DNA of 64,000 nt, taken from contig CM077827.1 of NCBI GenBank assembly GCA_039720395.1, positions 8,657,991 through 8,721,990 on the forward strand, written 5' to 3'. Shown here one piece after another: positions 58,222 to 64,000 of the stretch. A program made the position numbers and the translations under genes. Positions within the stretch are counted from its first letter, which is position 1, and each line of letters starts with the position of its first letter. Source of the stretch: Liquidambar formosana (lineage: Eukaryota > Streptophyta > Magnoliopsida > Saxifragales > Altingiaceae). The notes beneath the pieces are model-generated. The model was given only the letters and a program-made list of their open reading frames with translations, made no database searches and was not told the DNA's origin.

Positions 58222-59159
58222 CTAGGAATGGCTAGTGGACTGGAAACTCTATGTGGACAAGCTTATGGAGCAAAACAATAACGAAAGCTTGGAATTCAAA
58301 TTCACACTGCTATCTTCTCTCTTATCTTAGTTTGCCTCCCTCTGTCTCTCATATGGATTTATATGGCAAAACTACTAGTTTTCATAGGCCAAGACCCTTT
58401 AATTTCTCTTGAAGCTGGTAAATTCACAATGTGTCTTGTTCCTGCACTCTTCGCTTACACGGTTCTTCAACCACTTGTTCGGTACTTTCAAACACAAAGT
58501 TTGATTATTCCTATGCTCATAAGCTCCTGTGCTATGCTGTGGTTCCATATACCACTCTGTTGGGTTTTAGTATTCAAGTCTGGACTATATAACCTTGGAG
58601 CGGCATTGGCAATTAGTATTTCAAATTGGTTGAATGTGATTTTCCTTGCATTATACATTATGTGCTCTTCTGCCTGTGCAAAAACCCGTGTCCCCATTTC
58701 TATGGAGCTGTTCCAAGGAATTGGAGAGTTCTTTCGCTTTGCTGTCCCTTCTGCTGTAATGATTTGGTAATTATTCCTCCCTTTTGGCTTTTCAAATTTA
58801 AATGTTTTTTGGGTATTCTTTTTTTTTAAGACATTTTTTTTTCTGTGGATGGGTTTTTCATGTTGATGATTGTAGCCTTGAATGGTGGTCATTTGAGCTG
58901 CTTATCTTGCTGTCCGATCTTCTACCACATCCACAACTCGTTCTACCACATCCACAACTCGAAACTTCTGCTCTATCAATATGGTATGTTTTGTATTTGG
59001 GAATTTAATCGTGAACTTCATTTGAATAAACAGGATTTGGTTTTTAGAAAGAATATAATCAATCTAATAATATATAGTTGTCTTGTTGATCTTTCTGGAC
59101 AGTCTCAGAACCATCATAACAGTGTATATGATTCCATATGGACTTGGTGCTGCTGTAAG
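58222..59159 (+). pseudogene. MATE efflux transporter (DETOXIFICATION type), fragment
   Basis: Three exons with consistent GT/AG borders and phases: 58222-58766, 58876-58983, 59103-59159. Exon 1 reads LGMASGLETLCGQAYGAKQ, then stop TAA at 58279-58281 where the family has tyrosine or histidine, then RKLGIQIHTAIFSL and several hydrophobic segments up to FFRFAVPSAVMI. Exon 2 reads CLEWWSFELLILLSDLLPHP and contains an in-frame 21-bp duplication (PHPQL twice). Exon 3 reads CLRTIITVYMIPYGLGAAV. MATE proteins export metabolites or xenobiotics by proton or sodium antiport, with 12 membrane helices and about 480-500 residues. The first exon (about 130 residues) and the C-terminal exons are not found nearby. 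Confidence 0.85.
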
Positions 59160-62100
59160 GTTGATTATAAGTTGAGAGAGAGACACAGCTGTTTGAATTG
59201 AAGCAAAACTTGTTGGTATTCACTGTCGCATTTTTATTTTTCTATCCAATGTCTTGGATAAATTCCAATTCAAGAGAAGCTTTTAAAAAAATGAAGTGAA
59301 AACCCGGGTTACACCAATCCAGCACTTTAGCAAGTTGTGATCTAGTCATTTAATCCAGAATGTGGTACTCTGTCATTTCAAAACACTAGTTTAGTGATCC
59401 AAATAAACAATGGAGTTGACAAGGAAGGAAAACACACATATGGAGGACTTTTCTTCCTTCCCTTATCTTATTTTGGTAATGCTTAGTTTTTTTTTTTTCC
59501 CTTTTTTCTTTGGACAAAGAGTTCTTTTTGACTATTAAAGCCACTCACAGTTAGAGAAAAAACAACTCAAGAGTTGAATTAATGGTCTTAACTCTAAATG
59601 TTGGTTAAGAGTTGAATTTATCCTTTCTATATATGTAAGCCTCCTTTCATGGACAATTGATTGCATGGAATTTCTTCCAAATACTTATACTTGAACTCCT
59701 CTTTGGATTACCATTTAAAAGAAAAGAAGAAGCACTCCTTTTTAGGAGTATATACTTTGAGTATATGAGTGTCATTCTAATTTTTTGCTTAGATTAGTAA
59801 AATGATTAACCACACTGACCCTTCTGTGACTTGACTTGGCTTCCTCTATAAATGGTAGGTCTATTGTGTTTTGTGGATTCAAAACGCAATGAAATTCATT
59901 AGACTCCTCACTGTCTAATTACATCAATGAATTTAAATTAAAATGTAGAGTTATGGGTGTCACTCGACAATCATTGTAATATGGACCAACAACTTAGTGT
60001 AGGAAAACTTCAAAATGGATGCTCAGCATACTAGCGGCTCTTATTCCTTTGACTACTAGATTGTGATATGGCATTCATGATATCATCGGGCAATCTTTGC
60101 TCCGTTACCCCAATCCTCAGGGTCAGAGGGGATTGGTAAAAGTTGGTTTAGTTTCATAGATTCTCATCATGAATAATGATGTCTACTGCTATCAATAGCA
60201 TGGTCTATCTGGAACTGATTAATAGTTTGAACAGAAGTTCTTTTGGCAGAAAATGGACCTTTTGCTTGGTGTCCAATTTGCCAACAATGTGCGCTACTGT
60301 CACCAAAAAAGCAACATTAGGGTTAGTGATGTCTTTAAGTGCAGAAACCATATGCTATCAAAGGTAAATGTTGTTGATTTTTACTTGAAATTCTGACATT
60401 TGCATGCAAAACTATGCAATGACAGCTTCATTGTTCTTCTAGATGAATGGGTACCTCTTGTATGATGATAACTTCTCACAAATTAATCCTAATATAATTT
60501 TCTGGTGATTGTTTACTATAGTTGAGTGGGAATACAACAATGTTGGTGGGGTGAATGACTAAAATGTTTCTTTGTTTAGTCAACTCCATCACATGTCTAC
60601 CCTATTCAAGGTAGGTCACTTTTCTTGAGAATATTCTCAAGAAAGGTATTTTAATGGCAAACTGAAGCTTCACTTTATTAGGTGTTAACTTTAGTTCTCA
60701 CAAGTGTCACTGGTAGTTTGTGGTTTCAAAATCAGAGGCAAGTTTTCTGATCCATGCCATCTTGGAATCATGAAGGTGGCCACGTGTGTCAAACTACTTT
60801 TCACTTGGAGATCTATAATTCGGTGGGTGAACTCTTGAGCACAATTAGTCCAAAGTTCTGATACAGATGCCAGAATCTCTAGCACAGCTAAAAATTGCTC
60901 CTTCTGAGTTCACCTTTTCATTTAAATCCTTTCTAAAAGGCTAATGTGGGATGAGTATAAATTAGGATGAAAGTGGGAAGGGTCCATTACACTGATAGAA
61001 GTTAATAGGAAAGAAAATTATAGGAAATTTATCCAGAGCAAGACCAATAAAGCACAGAACTACACATTCAAGGAGATTTAAAAAAACACAAAAATTTGTG
61101 TTTTTGGTTAACATCCTTGTTAGGATACCCCTTCAGTTTGTTTTACTGTCATATTGCTTAACAAAAAGAAGAAAAGAAGAAAAGAAGAAAAAAGAAAAGA
61201 AAAATGAGACTAAAGAAAAAAAGGCTACTTTAGTTAGATTATTGACCCTAATAGTCTGTTTGGTTGGAGAGGAGAAGAAAAAACTTTGACTGCATCTGTA
61301 TGGTTTGTTTTGAGGAGAGGAAAGAAGAGAAGTAAGGTGATTAATTGATATGAAGGTGATTAATTGAAAAGAAGATAATTTTTTCCATTAGGCTGCCTTT
61401 AATTGATATGAAGAAAGCTCTAAAATCATAGCAGAAGCAGCTATGTGAGCCCATTTAGAGAGCTTTACTGACTTGTTTAGATTTTTTTACCAGCCTTTCT
61501 TGAAAGAGTAGCAGCAAATGCTTATGAAGGTTAATGTTTCCAAAACCATAAAAAAAAACTTCTGTGAGAATGTTGGATGCATTCGTGGATTCCATGTTCC
61601 GATTTGTTGATGAACCGGTCCTCCCATCTTAGGTATCACCATCAAGCTAAGAAAATATGCTAGAGAGTCTTGTGCAGATTGATCTGAAATGGTACAACTG
61701 GAATTTTTTCCTGCTAATGCATTAAGTTATAGATTTGCAATAAAAAAGTCACCATTAATTAGAGTATGAGTAAACTAAAAATGAAAAAGTAGATGTTTTA
61801 GTTCATGTTTTTATAAGATATTTATGTTTTTTTATTTATCCATTAATTTTTCAATTTTGGTTTGGGTTATATGCGTGATGATATTAAAAATTGCATATTA
61901 CAGAGTAACTTTACATAAACTGAATTGGGTATTGTGAGTGGTCACTTAAACTAGATTGTGGAACTGTCAAGCAATCTATGATTTTAGTTCCTTGAGGGCT
62001 AGTTTCTAGGGCATTTATATTTTTTTTCATAAAATAGGAAACAAAACTATCTATTCTCACCAGCCATATGTATTGGTGATAGTTACACTTGTTTTTTAGG

Positions 62101-63670
62101 CTTCAGGGTCTGTTTTCCTTCTTTTTATGTGTGTTATGGTTACAATTGTAGTGCAAAACTTAAAATCTTCATTGAACACTACTGTGGTTGATAATCAAAT
62201 TGTTAGTTGCTGAGGGAAGGCTTGATTTGACAGGGAAGGATGATTCTCTCTCACTTGTGTGATGAACCCAAGGGCCTGAAAATTCATATTCGGGTGCAGT
62301 ATATCTTTACTTCGTTTTCTTTACTTGTGTGATGAACCCAAGGATGATTCTCTCTCACTTGTTTTAGATCTTTATTTCATTTTCTTTTCTTCAAAAATTC
62401 ATATTCGGGTGCAGTATATCTTTACTTCATTTTTACTTGTCATTTGTAGGGTGGAGGTAGGGTTTTTGATCTTGTGAACAATATGACTTTACCCATTGTA
62501 GTATATGTATTCTTTAGCAAAATTCTATTTGTGGATCAATATTACTCATTATGGCAGGAAAGCTATATGACATGGTTAGTTTTCCATCTCAAGAACCAAA
62601 TGCGACAGTTTTTCTATCATCTGCATCAGAGTAAAAAATTGGTAAGCATCTCAATGTACATTTTTCCCCGTATTCAATAAAAATTTCTTTTTATGGATAT
62701 CCTAACATTGTTTTGGGATTGTCTTACCCTTTAAGCAATATTAAGTATCAAATTTTCTGGTTGCAATTATGTAACTTCTTTGTTGCATAAATTAATTTAA
62801 GTTACATTTATCCTGCTATGTGAGATTTGACATTTTTATACAGACCACATATAACCCTGAGAATTGATGGGCCCATTTGGGAAATCTAGTTTTTGGTCCA
62901 GTTCTGTTCAAAGTAAAGTCTGGCAGGCATATCCATGTCAAGACATATTTTATAATGAAGTAATGAACTGGTTTTAGATTGTAACCAGTTGGTCTAAGTC
63001 TATGTTATTTCTTTGCTGACTTCAGTGGCACTTTATTTGCACTTTGCCACATCAGTCATTCATGAAATCATGACAGCACTAGGAATGCACTTTGCCACAT
63101 CAGTCATTCATGAAATCATGATAGCACTGGAGGAATATATTCCTCTAGGTGAGAATATGGTTCTACATTCCTAAAATAAGTGATAGTTGACTTAAGAAAT
63201 AGCAGTCACCCCTTTGGTTAGCATTTCTTTGCTTGCTTGACCATCCATGACCGCTTTGGTTTAAACTAGGCTCACACTTTAATGGAATTTTGGTTTTCAG
63301 GTCTGGTTTTGTCTGCACTATGTAATAAAAATATATTTAATACGGAGTATGTGATATATTTAACAAGCTATATACAAAATGTTATATAGATGATGATAAT
63401 GTATATTTTTAAAACAGATTGATTAAAAATAAGATTTGATCAAAGGTGATCTTGTTCTGGTTGTCCAATTTTGAATTGGGTAGATTTTGGACCTGTACTT
63501 GTTCTAGGTCCAAGTTTGTCCTGGATCATAGGCCCCTCCCATCCCTAGCTAGCGCAGCCCCTTAAGTATGTGTTATATATTATCAAGTATTTTTTCCAAT
63601 TTTTCTTTTTATAGATTTATTTTCCAACATATCCATAATGCTAGAACCAAAATTTAAAAACTGTTTTTTA
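59160..63670. other. Long stretch without recognisable gene
   Basis: No domain was recognised. Local duplications: GGATGATTCTCTCTCACTTG with GTGCAGTATATCTTTACTTC at 62236-62320 and 62340-62435; a 48-bp tandem pair starting GCACTTTGCCACATCAG at 63039 and 63087. An A/G-rich tract is at 61160-61235. Positions 60270-60365 faintly resemble a MATE exon (VSN ... LVMSLSAET) but not enough to call. Confidence 0.45.
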
Positions 63671-63925
63671 CGAGCCCGGATCGATCTGAGTTCATGCTGG
63701 ATCGATCCGAGTTGACAGAACCAAAATTTGCATTTCTAAAGCAGTATGGATCGATCCACCTAGGTCATGGATCGATCCACCTAGGCAGAAGCAAAATTTG
63801 CATTTTTAAAATATCATGGATCGATCCCCATAGGCCATGGATCGATCCACCAAGGCAGAAGCAAAATTGCCATTTCTAAAATACCACGGATTGATCCTCC
63901 TACGCCATGGATCGATCCCTTGCCT
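63670..63925. repeat. 70-bp tandem repeat with paired GGATCGATC
   Basis: GGATCGATC-like sites occur at 63678, 63748, 63818 and 63888 (exact 70-bp steps) and at 63699, 63769, 63839 and 63909 (again 70-bp steps, each 21 bp after its partner). Between pairs is GCAAAATTTGCATTTCTAAA. Four units, the first and last degenerate; the open frame across it is a by-product. Confidence 0.92.
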
Positions 63926-64000
63926 GAAAAACCTCATAAGCAAAAAAAAAAAAAAAATCTTTTTCAAAACCATTTTTATAAATAAAGAAATATTGAAAAA

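Noticed and set aside
60176..60367. Possible further MATE exon
   Set aside because: The resemblance rests on VSN and LVMSLSAET only; the glycine-rich GAGN motif expected between them is absent.
62474..62680. Possible exon (acceptor near 62556, donor AAATTG/GTAAGC near 62640)
   Set aside because: One frame looks protein-like (KLYDMVSFPSQEP) but ends in a stop before the donor, the other is unrecognised, and no neighbouring exon was found.

Overview
The window is nuclear DNA of a flowering plant, most likely a eudicot. It is AT-rich, full of long A/T runs and microsatellites, and carries plant-specific families: a DUF247 gene, a MATE transporter remnant, a plant-type Helitron with an RPA-like gene, and LTR retrotransposons primed by initiator Met-tRNA. 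No species can be named from the sequence. It is an accessory, transposon-dominated region with one plausibly intact protein-coding gene. Element ends were set by reading terminal repeats, target-site duplications (TSDs) and comparison of duplicated copies inside the window; no search was run.

Layout. 1-4.7 kb: segmental copy A, holding palindromic MITEs, SINE-like pieces, a broken DUF247 fragment and repeat R1. 4.7-6.3 kb: a PIF/Harbinger-like element. 7.7-16.6 kb: a second R1 copy split by a full-length but decayed Ty3/Gypsy element (9533-16435). 17.7-26.7 kb: the DUF247 gene on the minus strand, two coding exons separated by an intron of about 7.3 kb that contains palindromic repeats, a small Helitron and a gag-only LTR element. 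26.9-34.2 kb: a tandem duplication of the upstream flank of that gene, one copy carrying a 2.2 kb Mutator-like insertion. 34.5-35.5 kb: a GC-ended Mutator-like element. 35.8-44.3 kb: a Helitron of about 8.5 kb with a broken Rep gene, no recognisable helicase, and a multi-exon RPA-like gene. 47.1-48.6 kb: the 3' end of a Ty1/Copia element. 48.6-51.9 kb: segmental copy C, a diverged relative of copy A. 52.7-56.0 kb: an array of about 27 small palindromes next to a CACTA-like terminus, then a hAT-like element with a Harbinger-like element nested inside. 56.2-57.3 kb: (AT)n, a minus-strand mini-Helitron, a minisatellite and a 5'UTR-like CT-rich stretch. 58.2-59.2 kb: a MATE transporter pseudogene fragment. 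63.6-63.9 kb: a 70-bp tandem repeat.

How the parts relate. Most structure comes from repeated insertion into, and duplication of, a DUF247 neighbourhood: the gene, its duplicated promoter flank and two dispersed broken fragments all lie in one window. Several insertions can be ordered because an empty copy of the site is also present. No conserved multi-gene system was found. The strongest candidates for something new are the palindrome array at 52.7-54.6 kb and the helicase-less Helitron with a duplicated 5' terminus.
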